Source of the DNA: Paraclostridium ghonii
GTDB lineage: Bacteria; Bacillota; Clostridia; Peptostreptococcales; Peptostreptococcaceae
Assembly: GCF_023653455.1 (NCBI RefSeq)
Contig: NZ_JAKEDR010000011.1
Span: 1 to 35,037 of the forward strand
DNA: 35,037 nucleotides
Reading direction: 5' to 3'
The translations under genes and the position numbers were made by a program. Below are positions 17,987 to 25,903 of this stretch, one piece after another. The notes beneath the pieces were generated by a model that ran no database searches, was not told the DNA's origin, and saw nothing but the letters and a program-made list of their open reading frames with translations. The number at the start of each line of letters is the position of its first letter. Position 1 is the stretch's first letter.

Positions 17987-18015
17987 TGTAAATCCTATGG
18001 TGTCTAATTTACTAC

Positions 18016-18213
18016 TTATTTTCCAGACATTTGTCTTTCTGCCATTTCTACTAGTTTTTTAGTCATGTAGCCACCTACATATCCGTTTTGTCTAGCAGTT
18101 AAGTTTCCTTTATCTACTGATTCGTAGTTAGACATACCTAATTCATTAGCTATTTCTAACTTCATTTGATTTAAAGCTGCTTTAGCTTCTGGAACGGCTT
18201 TTTTACTTGACAT
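18016..18213 (-). CDS. Alpha/beta-type small acid-soluble spore protein
   Basis: The 65-residue protein has the family hallmarks: KLEIANELG containing the GPR protease cleavage site (E-I-A), then KGNLTARQNGYVGGYMTKKLVEMAE, the DNA-binding block. It coats and protects spore DNA and is degraded at germination. The ATG follows a strong AAGGAGG site. Expression should be forespore-specific (sigma-G), but no convincing -35/-10 pair was recognised. The leader contains a 10-bp inverted repeat. Confidence 0.95.
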   Translation of the reverse strand: MSSKKAVPEAKAALNQMKLEIANELGMSNYESVDKGNLTARQNGYVGGYMTKKLVEMAERQMSGK

Positions 18214-18245
18214 AGTAAATTTCCTCCTTAAAATTATTAAGATGT

Positions 18246-18276
18246 CAACAACAAGTTTTTATAAATCTTGTTGTTG
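18246..18276 (-). repeat. Inverted repeat in the SASP leader or promoter region
   Basis: CAACAACAAG and CTTGTTGTTG are perfect 10-bp arms with an 11-nt AT-rich loop, 33 bp before the SASP start codon. It has no T tract in the direction of the SASP gene, so it is not an obvious terminator; it could be an mRNA-stabilising hairpin or an operator, or end the 54-aa ORF transcript. Confidence 0.6.
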
Positions 18277-18314
18277 GTATTAATTTAACCAATGTTAAAT
18301 TTTATATTCACATT

Positions 18315-18479
18315 TTATTTAAATTTTTTATTTATTTTTATTTTTTTGTCTTTTCTAATTCCTTCTTGAATTCCATGAGCCTCTCTTAAAAAATGTGTAC
18401 TATTTAATTTTACACTTTTAATTTCGTTATCTTCAGATTTTCCTTTTAATACTCCAAATTCACTTCTTAGATTATTCAT
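18315..18479 (-). CDS. Small basic protein, 54 aa, unrecognised
   Basis: ATG at 18479 is preceded by AAGGTGGTG at good spacing, and the frame runs 54 codons with a strongly basic tail (RKDKKIKINKKFK). The sequence contains STHFLREAHGIQEGI. I do not recognise a family. It lies in the same direction as the SASP gene and divergent from a deacetylase, a neighbourhood that suggests a sporulation role, but that is inference. The ribosome site and codon use like its neighbours support it as real. Confidence 0.55.
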   Translation of the reverse strand: MNNLRSEFGVLKGKSEDNEIKSVKLNSTHFLREAHGIQEGIRKDKKIKINKKFK

Positions 18480-18604
18480 AAAAAACACCACCTTTTTATT
18501 TTATTACAATTAATTTTCCCAATTAATAAAATTAATTTAGTAGTAATTTTTTGAAAAAAATAAAAATAAACTTGTACTAGAGTATTTATAATTGGAGGGA
18601 TGAT

Positions 18605-19369
18605 ATGAATAGGAAAATAGCTGAAATTAAATCGCTAATATCAAGTTTCTTGTTTTTTGTTTTTACACTTACAGCAGTATTTGGAATTGTGTATAGTGTA
18701 AGGTACATAGGGGAAAATATGTCAAATGAAAAAATTCCAATAAGTAATGTAGAAACTGATGATAGAAAAATATCTTTAACTTTTGATATAGCGTCAGGAT
18801 CATCTAATATAGAAACTATATTAGATACTTTAGATAAATATAATGTAAAAGCATCATTTTTTTTAGTTGGAAATTGGGTAGATAAAAACGAAGACATAGT
18901 AAAAGAAATTAGCAGTAGAGGGCATGATATAGGAAACCATTCTAATACGCATGCAAGTATGAAACAATTAAGTGAAAATGATTTAAAGAATGAATTAAAT
19001 GCTACATCCTCCAAAATAGAAGCTATAACAGGGGAAAAAACAACTATGTATAGACCTCCTTTTGGAGAATTTGATAACAATAGTTTAAAAACTTGTGAAA
19101 AACTAGGTTATACTGTGGTTAATTGGGATGTAGATTCATATGATTGGAAAGAAATTGGCCCTAATTTTGTTACAGAAAAAGTTTTAAAAGGAGTCAGCCC
19201 GGGATCTATAGTACTATTTCATGGAGATATAAACAACAATGAACAGTACTTAGAAAAGAGCATAAAAGAATTAAAAGAAAAGTATGATATAGTTCCACTA
19301 ACTAAACTAATTTACAATGAAGGATATGAGGTTGATTCAAATGGAACTCAAAAACTAAAAAGCAAATAA
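18605..19369 (+). CDS. Polysaccharide deacetylase family protein, probably sporulation-associated, with altered metal-site motif
   Basis: The 254-residue protein has an N-terminal membrane anchor (about 11-32) and an extracytoplasmic NodB domain. LTFD (58-61) keeps the first Asp, but the usual second Asp is Ile62 (TFDIASG). HSNTH (112-116), RPPFG (150-154), WDVDSYDW (174-181) and LFHG (204-207) are intact. Sporulation-linked deacetylases of the PdaB/YlxY type also deviate at this spot, so reduced or different metal binding rather than a dead enzyme is plausible. The ATG follows TTGGAGGGA. A strong terminator ends the unit. The neighbouring SASP gene fits a sporulation context. Confidence 0.85.
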   Translation: MNRKIAEIKSLISSFLFFVFTLTAVFGIVYSVRYIGENMSNEKIPISNVETDDRKISLTFDIASGSSNIETILDTLDKYNVKASFFLVGNWVDKNEDIVKEISSRGHDIGNHSNTHASMKQLSENDLKNELNATSSKIEAITGEKTTMYRPPFGEFDNNSLKTCEKLGYTVVNWDVDSYDWKEIGPNFVTEKVLKGVSPGSIVLFHGDINNNEQYLEKSIKELKEKYDIVPLTKLIYNEGYEVDSNGTQKLKSK

Positions 19370-19401
19370 AAAAGTTATAGGCTTTTGCCTATAACTTTTT
19401 T
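19368..19401. terminator. Perfect hairpin terminator
   Basis: A 15-bp perfect stem, A6-GTTATAGGC with GCCTATAAC-T6, and TTTT loop, overlap the deacetylase stop. A6 and T6 arms allow function in both directions. Confidence 0.85.
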
Positions 19402-19504
19402 ATTTGCAAATGTTTTGAAAAACTTCTATTAAATAGTAAGTATTTTAATAGAATGGATATAGTATAATAGTATTTATAAAAATTTTCATTATCAGGAGGT
19501 TAGA

Positions 19505-21268
19505 ATGTTTTCTGTACCAGAAACTAAAATAGTAAAAGATGTTATGGGAAAAAAATTTGTGATAGTTGATGAAAATATTACACTAGGACAAGTTATTGAC
19601 TTAATTGTAAGTAAGAATGAAAGAGAAGTCATGGTAGACAACAAAAAAGGCGGAATTAAAGGTATAGTATCATTAACTGATATATGTAAGTTATCACTAA
19701 AATGTAAAGATTATAAAAATGAGTTAGTAAAAAACATAATGACTAAAAATTTAATAAGTATAGATAAAAATGCAAAATTAGATGAGTGTAGAAATTTAAT
19801 GATGAAAAATAATATAGGTGTATTGCCTGTATTAGAAAATAAAAAAATAATTGGAGTTGTAAATCAAAAACATATAAGAGATTTCTTATATATGGAACTA
19901 GAAGATTACGGTATAACTGTTAAACACATAATAGGAGAAATTAAAGAAGGTATATGTGCAATTAATACAGATGGCAAAGTAGTACTTTGGAATAAATTTA
20001 TGGAAAATAGATACGGAATAAAATCAGAAGAAATTGTGGGAAAGCCTATAGAAAAATATCTGAGTGGAACAATATCTGCCAGGGTATTAAGAACAAAAAC
20101 AAGAGAAAGTGGTATATATAAAAAAAATGATAATGACAATGATGTCTATGGTGTAGTTGATGCAAATCCTATATTTATAAACTCAGAGTTTGTAGGAGTT
20201 GTTTGCACGGAGGTAGATATAACAGAAGCACAGAAACTATCAAAAAAACTAGATAAAGCAAATGATAGATTAAAATATTTAGAAGATGAAGTAAAGAATT
20301 TATCAAAAGGTAGCTTTGATAATATATTAGGAAGAAGTTATAAGTTAGAAAGAGCAAAAGAAGTTGCAAAGCGAGTTTCTAAGACTAATAGTAGTATATT
20401 TATATTTGGGGAAAGTGGAACAGGCAAAGAAGTTTTTGCTAGAGCTATACACAATTATAGTGAAAGAAAAGGACCTTTTATACCTGTAAACTGTAGTGCG
20501 ATACCGTCTGAATTATTTGAAAGTGAATTTTTTGGATATGAAGCTGGATCATTTACCGGAGCTAATAAAAAAGGTAAAATGGGTATATTTGAATTAGCGA
20601 AAGGTGGTACTGTATTTTTAGATGAAATAGCAGATTTACCATTAAGTATGCAGGCAAAATTGCTTAGAGTATTACAAGAAAAAGAATTAAGAAGAATAGG
20701 TGGAGAAAAAACTATAAAGATAGATGCTAGAATTATATCTGCAACTAATAAAAATTTACACGATTTAGTTGAAGAAGGAAAATTTAGAGAAGATTTATAT
20801 TATAGATTAAATGTAATAGAAATAGACTTACCTCCACTAAGAGAAAGAAAAGAGGATATATTACTTTTAGTTAACAAATTTATAAAAGAAATATGTGAAG
20901 AAAACAATAAAGAAGCATTAAAGATAAGTAAAGAAGGCATGAGTATATTACAAAGATATACGTGGAAAGGAAATATAAGAGAATTAAAAAACACTATAGA
21001 AAATATAGTGGTACTATCTAAAGGAGATACGATAGACAAAGATGATATACCTGTATATATTGTTGAGTCTACTCAAATAATCAGCATGGATGAAGATTAT
21101 CCGTTGGATTTAAATAAAGCTATAAGTAAACTTGAGATAAAAACTATAAAAAAAGCTTTAGATATGGCTAATGGAAATAAAGCAAAAGCAGCTAAAATAC
21201 TTAATATACCAAGAACTACACTTTATTATAAAATTGAACAGTACGATGTAAAGGTGACTAAAAACTGA
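19505..21268 (+). CDS. prdR: PrdR, sigma-54-dependent activator of proline reductase genes
   Basis: The 587-residue protein has two CBS domains (about 1-130), a PAS domain (about 135-250) with NTDGKVVLWNKFMENRYG, and a coiled linker. The AAA+ core follows with Walker A GESGTGKE at 302-309, GSFTGA at 348-353 (sigma-54 contact loop, normally GAFTGA) and Walker B GTVFLDEIADLP, then a Fis-type HTH with KAAKILNIPRTTLYYKIEQY. CBS-PAS-AAA-HTH immediately before the prd genes identifies PrdR, which in Clostridioides difficile activates proline reductase genes in response to proline. The signal entering the CBS/PAS part is not known from sequence. The ATG follows AGGAGG. A sigma-54 promoter lies 280 bp downstream, separating it from prdC. 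Confidence 0.93.
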   Translation: MFSVPETKIVKDVMGKKFVIVDENITLGQVIDLIVSKNEREVMVDNKKGGIKGIVSLTDICKLSLKCKDYKNELVKNIMTKNLISIDKNAKLDECRNLMMKNNIGVLPVLENKKIIGVVNQKHIRDFLYMELEDYGITVKHIIGEIKEGICAINTDGKVVLWNKFMENRYGIKSEEIVGKPIEKYLSGTISARVLRTKTRESGIYKKNDNDNDVYGVVDANPIFINSEFVGVVCTEVDITEAQKLSKKLDKANDRLKYLEDEVKNLSKGSFDNILGRSYKLERAKEVAKRVSKTNSSIFIFGESGTGKEVFARAIHNYSERKGPFIPVNCSAIPSELFESEFFGYEAGSFTGANKKGKMGIFELAKGGTVFLDEIADLPLSMQAKLLRVLQEKELRRIGGEKTIKIDARIISATNKNLHDLVEEGKFREDLYYRLNVIEIDLPPLRERKEDILLLVNKFIKEICEENNKEALKISKEGMSILQRYTWKGNIRELKNTIENIVVLSKGDTIDKDDIPVYIVESTQIISMDEDYPLDLNKAISKLEIKTIKKALDMANGNKAKAAKILNIPRTTLYYKIEQYDVKVTKN

Positions 21269-21283
21269 CTTTTGACTAAAAAC

Positions 21284-21394
21284 TGACACTTGCGATGTTT
21301 TCAAATGAAGATTAAGAGGCTTAAAGGTGATGTGATAAAAATAACTACAAATAATTATGATAAAAAAATAAAAAGTGTCATAAAACTGACGCTT
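21284..21394 (+). promoter_or_regulatory. Candidate PrdR upstream activating sites
   Basis: A dyad AAGTGTCA-N6-TGACGCTT lies at 21373-21394, with a single mismatch. The exact half site TGACACTT recurs at 21284-21291, at the end of a 15-bp direct repeat TGACTAAAAACTGAC (21255-21269 and 21273-21287) that overlaps the prdR stop. The dyad is about 155 bp before the -24 box, the usual distance for a sigma-54 enhancer. A palindrome ACAACGTTGT also occurs near 21413-21422. Confidence 0.5.
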
Positions 21395-21550
21395 AAACTT
21401 AGGAAAACGTAATACAACGTTGTTTTTTGCTGAAATTTAGTATAAAATATATGTAAAGATTAAAAGTTAATACGGAAATTATGTCGAAAAATGTTATTTT
21501 ATAAACGAATGCGCAAATAAATTTTTTTTAAAAAAATAAACTAAAATATT

Positions 21551-21566
21551 TGGCATGATAATTGCT
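21551..21566 (+). promoter_or_regulatory. Sigma-54 (-24/-12) promoter of the prd operon
   Basis: TGGCAT-N5-ATTGCT places GG at 21552-21553 and GC at 21564-21565, with 10 bases between, as required by RpoN. It matches the TGGCAC-N5-TTGCA/T consensus closely and sits about 46 bp before prdC. Confidence 0.88.
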
Positions 21567-21611
21567 AATAATAAAATAGTGTAAAATAAAAATAGTCAGG
21601 GGGTGAAATCT

Positions 21612-22898
21612 ATGATGCTTAAAATAGAGTTAAGACAGCATGTAGGTGCTCCATGTAAAGCTATCGTTGAGGTTGGAAGTGAAGTTAAAAAAGGACAACT
21701 TATAGCTGAACCTCAAGGATTAGGAGCCAACATACATTCAAGTATTTATGGTAAAGTTGTTGAAGTGACAGAAACTTCTATAATTATAGAAGCTGATGAG
21801 AATCAACCTGATGAGTACGTAAAAATAAAGGATACAGAAAGTAACTTAGATGCTATAAAAGAAGCTGGTATAGTTGGTGCAGGAGGAGCTGGTTTCCCTA
21901 CACATGTAAAACTTAATGTAGATCTTACAGGAGGTTGTATTATAGCAAATGCTGCAGAATGTGAACCAGTACTTGGGCACAATGTAGAAATAATGGAAAA
22001 TAATCCTGAGATAATAGTTAAAGGATTAAAATATATGCTTGATATAACTAAAGCTGACAAAGCTTATATAGCTGTAAAGCCAAAGTATAAAAAAGCTATA
22101 ATGGCATTAGGAAAAGCTTGTAAGAATGAAGCAAACATAGAATTAAAATATTTACCAGATATGTACCCAGCTGGTGACGAGAGAGTTATAATAAGAGAAT
22201 TATTAGGAGTTACTCTTGTACCAGGTCAACTTCCAATAGAAGCAAAAACTGTAGTTTCTAATGTTGAAACTATGAAACGTATAGTGGAAGCTATAGAAGA
22301 AAGAAAACCTTTTATAACTAAAGATATAACTGTTGGAGGAAGAGTAAAAGGCGCAGAAAATAAAGGTAAAGTATTTATGGATGTTCCTATAGGAATGCCG
22401 ATAATGACATATATAGAAAAATGTGGTGGATTTATTAAACCTTATGGAGAAATAGTACTTGGAGGACCTTTCACTGGTAGACACGGTGAAGAAGAAAGTC
22501 CAGTTACTAAAACTCTAGGAGGAATATTAGTATCTATGCCACTTCCACAGGAAAGCAAGAAATTAGGAATAATAGCTTGTGAATGTGGAGCTCAAGAAGA
22601 AAGATTAAAAGAAATAGCATCTTTAATGGGTGCTGAAGTTGTAGCAGAAGAAAAGTGTAAGAGGATGACTGAGGTAAATGGTAGATTTAGATGTGATTTA
22701 CCAGGTATATGCCCAGGTCAAGCTGAAAAAGTTCTTAAGTTAAAGAGTCAAGGAGCTGAAGCTGTATTAATAGGTAACTGCGAGGACTGAACAAACACAG
22801 TTATGCAAGTGGCGCCTAGGTTAGGTTTGCCTGTATACCATAGTACAGACCATGTATTAAGAGCTTCGGGACATAGATTATATAGAAGAAAAAAATAA
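21612..22898 (+). CDS. prdC: PrdC, RnfC-like selenoprotein electron carrier for proline reductase (UGA = Sec)
   Basis: The frame reads through an in-frame TGA at 22788-22790 (residue 393) to TAA at 22896, giving 428 residues. The N-terminus (ELRQHVGAPCKAIVEVGSEVKKGQLI) and GIVGAGGAGFPTHVKL match the RnfC/NqrA-like fold. Near the Sec, IGNCEDU-TNTVMQVAPRLGLPVYHSTDH continues as sensible protein, and a C-E-D-U redox motif results. A bacterial SECIS-type hairpin follows the UGA. PrdC is believed to deliver electrons, via the Rnf complex or NADH, to PrdAB. GTG 21603 is also in frame but overlaps the ribosome site CAGGGGG; ATG 21612 or 21615 is preferred. It is the first gene after the sigma-54 promoter. 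Confidence 0.93.
22788..22830 (+). promoter_or_regulatory. bSECIS element of prdC
   Basis: After the UGA, GCAA (22805-22808) pairs with TTGC (22827-22830), and inside it CCTA pairs with TAGG around a GGT loop (22819-22821). The loop lies 28 nt from the UGA, within the range for bacterial SECIS hairpins recognised by SelB. Confidence 0.65.
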
Positions 22899-22916
22899 TG
22901 CTAGGAGGTATTAGAA

Positions 22917-24797
22917 ATGTCAATAACTGTAGAAACAGCTAAAGCTCATGCTAAAGATCCAGCGGTATGCTGCTGTAGATTTGAAGCTGGGACTGTACTA
23001 GAACCATCAAACTTAGAAGATCCAGCAATATTCCCTGATTTAGAGGATTCAGGATTATTAACAATAGGTGATGATTGTTTAACAATAGAACAAGTTTTAG
23101 GAGCTAAATTAGTAAAAACTTTAGATGCATTAACTCCAATAACTGCTGAATGTGTAGAAGGTGTAGTAGTAACTGAAGAAGCTAAAGAGGCTAAAGAAGA
23201 GGAAGAAGTTAAAGAAGTAACACCAGTTGCTCCTGTAGCACCAGTATCTCAAGTAGTTCCAGTAAATGGACAAACTATAAAGATACATATAGGTGAAGGT
23301 AGAGATATAAACTTAGAAATACCTTTAAATGTAGCTCAAGGAATGGGTGTGGCACCAGTTGCTCCTGTAGCTCAAGAAACGGTAGAAGCTGTAGAAGTAA
23401 AAGCTGAGCCAGTTCAAGAAGCTAAAGCAATGAGAAGCTTAACTAAAAAACATTTTAAAATAGAAAAAGTAGTTTTCGCTGAAGAAACTAAAATAGATGG
23501 AACTACTTTATACCTAAGAACTCCAGAAGAATTAACTAAAGAAGCTATAGACTCAGAAGAGTTAGTTATGGATATGAAACTTGAAATAATAACTCCAGCT
23601 GAATACAACAAGTATAGTGAAACTATAATGGACGTTCAACCTATAGCTGCTAAAGAAGAAGGCGAAATAGGTGAAGGTGTAACAAGAGTTATAGATGGAG
23701 TTATAATGATGGTAACTGGTACTGATGAGAAGGGAGTTCAAATAGGTGAATTCGGTTCTTCAGAAGGGGTACTAGAAACTAACATAATGTGGGGAAGACC
23801 AGGTGCTCCTGACAAAGGTGATATATTCATCAAAACTCAAGTAACAGTTAAAGAAGGAACTAACATGGAAAGACCAGGACCTTTAGCTGCTCACTGTGCA
23901 TCTGATTATATAACTCAAGAAATAAGAGAAGCTTTAAAGAAAGCTGATGAATCTTTAGTAGTAGATACTGAAGAATTAACTCAATACAGAAGACCTGGAA
24001 AGAAAAAGGTTGTTGTAGTTAAAGAAATAATGGGACAAGGGGCAATGCATGATAACTTAATATTACCTGTAGAGCCAGTTGGAACATTAGGGGCTAAACC
24101 AAACGTTGACTTAGGAAACGTTCCAGTAGTATTATCTCCACTTGAAGTATTAGATGGTGGTATACATGCATTAACTTGTATAGGACCTGCATCTAAAGAA
24201 AACTCTAGACATTATTGGAGAGAGCCATTAGTAATAGAAGCTATGCATGATGAAGAAGTAGATTTAGTAGGTGTTATATTTGTAGGATCACCACAAGTAA
24301 ATGCTGAGAAATTCTACGTATCTAAGAGATTAGGTATGATGATAGAAGCTATGGGTGTTGATGGTGCTATAGTAACAACTGAAGGATTTGGAAACAACCA
24401 TATAGACTTCGCTTCTCATATAGAACAAATAGGTAAGAGAGATATATCTGTAGTAGGTGCAAGTTTCTCTGCTGTTCAAGGCGCTTTAGTTGTTGGGAAT
24501 GAATACATGAAGCATATGATAGACAATAATAAGTCTAAGCAAGGTATAGAAAATGAAGTATTATCAAACAATACATTATGCCCTGAAGATGCAGTAAGAG
24601 CGTTATCAATGTTAAAAACTGTAATGGGTGGAGAAGAAGTTAAAGCTGCAGAAAGAAAATGGAATGCTAACGTTAAATTAAATAACGTTGAATTAATAGA
24701 AAAAGAAACAGGTAAGAAGTTAGATCTTGTTGAAAATGAGCAAACTTTACCAATGAGTGAAAAAAGAAAGAATATATACGAAAAAGACGCTAAATAG
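22917..24797 (+). CDS. prdA: D-proline reductase proprotein PrdA (pyruvoyl precursor)
   Basis: The 626-residue protein has an N-terminal module with CCC at 18-20, two Ala/Pro/Val-rich linkers (about 101-117 and 144-170), and a central domain (about 172-420). The C-terminal domain starts at Cys421 within ALT-C-IGPASKENSRHYWREPL. In Clostridium sticklandii PrdA is processed at a Cys at this point, leaving a pyruvoyl group on the roughly 23-kDa C-terminal chain; the 205 residues after the cut fit that size. With selenoprotein PrdB it reduces D-proline to 5-aminovalerate in Stickland fermentation. The ATG follows AGGAGG, 19 bp after prdC. Confidence 0.96.
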   Translation: MSITVETAKAHAKDPAVCCCRFEAGTVLEPSNLEDPAIFPDLEDSGLLTIGDDCLTIEQVLGAKLVKTLDALTPITAECVEGVVVTEEAKEAKEEEEVKEVTPVAPVAPVSQVVPVNGQTIKIHIGEGRDINLEIPLNVAQGMGVAPVAPVAQETVEAVEVKAEPVQEAKAMRSLTKKHFKIEKVVFAEETKIDGTTLYLRTPEELTKEAIDSEELVMDMKLEIITPAEYNKYSETIMDVQPIAAKEEGEIGEGVTRVIDGVIMMVTGTDEKGVQIGEFGSSEGVLETNIMWGRPGAPDKGDIFIKTQVTVKEGTNMERPGPLAAHCASDYITQEIREALKKADESLVVDTEELTQYRRPGKKKVVVVKEIMGQGAMHDNLILPVEPVGTLGAKPNVDLGNVPVVLSPLEVLDGGIHALTCIGPASKENSRHYWREPLVIEAMHDEEVDLVGVIFVGSPQVNAEKFYVSKRLGMMIEAMGVDGAIVTTEGFGNNHIDFASHIEQIGKRDISVVGASFSAVQGALVVGNEYMKHMIDNNKSKQGIENEVLSNNTLCPEDAVRALSMLKTVMGGEEVKAAERKWNANVKLNNVELIEKETGKKLDLVENEQTLPMSEKRKNIYEKDAK

Positions 24798-24834
24798 TAA
24801 AAGACGTTAATAGGTTATGGAAGGATGAAATAAT

Positions 24835-25104
24835 ATGGATAGATTAAGATATATATCAACTGAAAGAATGTATGAGGGTGTAATAGTAGAGATAACTGAT
24901 GGTGGTGTCACTATTGACTTAAAAGGAAGATTGGGACAATTTAAAATACCAAAGAGAATGCTTATAACTGACTATGAACTTAAGATTGGTCTTGAGGTTG
25001 GATTTATGTTGAGTTATCCGGAAGTGTTAAGTCCAGAACCTAACCAAAAATATGTAGATATAATCGAAAGAAATAAAAAAAACCAAGAAGATTTAGATAA
25101 ATAG
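24835..25104 (+). CDS. Small conserved protein of the prd operon
   Basis: An 89-residue protein, MDRLRYISTERMYEGVIVEI, with alternating beta strands (GGVTIDLKGRLGQFKIPKRMLI) resembling a small SH3/S1-like barrel, and a charged C-terminal tail. A protein of this size occupies the same position between prdA and prdB in related clostridia (I recall the name CBO2795 family). Its function is unknown; assembly or maturation of PrdA/B is a guess from position only. The ribosome site is GGAAGGATG and prdB follows 17 bp after. Confidence 0.75.
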   Translation: MDRLRYISTERMYEGVIVEITDGGVTIDLKGRLGQFKIPKRMLITDYELKIGLEVGFMLSYPEVLSPEPNQKYVDIIERNKKNQEDLDK

Positions 25105-25120
25105 AAGGGAGAGGAAAAAC

Positions 25121-25846
25121 ATGAGCCTTACAACAATAAAAGGACTTCAATCTGAAATATTTGTTCCTATAACACCTCCTCCAGTATGGACTCCTGTAAC
25201 TAAAGGATTAAAGGATATGACTATAGCTTTAGCTACAGCAGCAGGTGTACACTTAAAGAGTGATAAGAGATTTAACTTAGCAGGTGACTTTACATTTAGA
25301 GGAATACCAGATACTGCAACTACTGAGGAGATGATGGTATCTCACGGAGGGTATGACAACGCTGACGTTAATAAAGACATCAACTGTATGTTCCCTATAG
25401 ATAGATTACATGAATTAGCTAAAGAAGGTTTTATAAAATCTGTAGCTCCAATGCACTTTGGATTCATGGGTGGTGGTGGAGACCAAACTAAGTTCACTGA
25501 AGAAACTGGTCCTGAAATCGCTAGACAATTAAAAGAAGAGGGAGTAGATGCAGTAGTTCTAACAGCTGGCTGAGGTACTTGCCATAGAACTGCCGTGATC
25601 GTGCAGAGAGCAATAGAAGAAGCTGGTATACCAACTATAATAATAGCAGCTCTTCCTCCAGTAGTTAGACAAAACGGAACTCCAAGAGCAGTTGCTCCAC
25701 TAGTTCCAATGGGTGCTAATGCTGGTGAACCAAACAACAAAGAAATGCAAACAAATATATTAAAAGATACTTTAGAGCAATTAATAGCTATACCATCTGC
25801 TGGTAAGATAATTCAATTACCATACGAGTACGTAGCTCAAGTATAA
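25121..25846 (+). CDS. prdB: D-proline reductase selenoprotein subunit PrdB (UGA = Sec)
   Basis: A TGA at 25571-25573 lies in frame at residue 151, and the frame continues without a break to TAA at 25846 (241 residues). The context is VVLTAG-U-GTCHRTAVIVQRAIEEAGIP, with Sec and the nearby Cys forming the catalytic U-x-x-C site. The later APLVPMGANAGEPNN block is typical of glycine/sarcosine/proline reductase B subunits. It attacks the D-proline alpha C-N bond together with the PrdA pyruvoyl group. Reading the UGA as stop would discard 90 conserved residues. The ATG follows GGGAGAGG. A hairpin follows the gene. Confidence 0.97.
25571..25606 (+). promoter_or_regulatory. bSECIS element of prdB
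   Basis: CTGCCG (25590-25595) pairs with CG-T-GCAG (25600-25606) around a TGAT loop. The unpaired T in the right arm matches the bulged U common in bacterial SECIS elements. The loop is 22 nt past the UGA. Confidence 0.7.
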
Positions 25847-25855
25847 TAGATAATA

Positions 25856-25885
25856 AAGCCCTTCTCTAGAAATAGAGAAGGGCTT
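25856..25885 (+). terminator. Intra-operon hairpin between prdB and prdD
   Basis: A perfect 13-bp stem, AAGCCCTTCTCTA with TAGAGAAGGGCTT, carries a GAAA (GNRA) tetraloop. Only ATATAAAA follows instead of a T tract. It may be a leaky terminator, an RNA-processing or a stability element that keeps prdDEF transcripts below prdCAB. Confidence 0.75.
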
Positions 25886-25903
25886 ATATAAAAGGTGATA
25901 CAA

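Noticed and set aside
18586..19080. 164-aa open frame on the minus strand
   Set aside because: It is a shadow of the NodB deacetylase gene, which has a clear start, motifs and terminator on the plus strand.
25571..25573. Nonsense mutation splitting prdB
   Set aside because: The UGA is at the known catalytic Sec site of the family, the frame and conservation continue after it, and a SECIS-like hairpin follows.
25342..25740. 132-aa open frame on the minus strand
   Set aside because: It is fully antisense to prdB, including its Sec region, has no ribosome site, and reads as a Pro/Ser/Thr-rich shadow of the coding strand.
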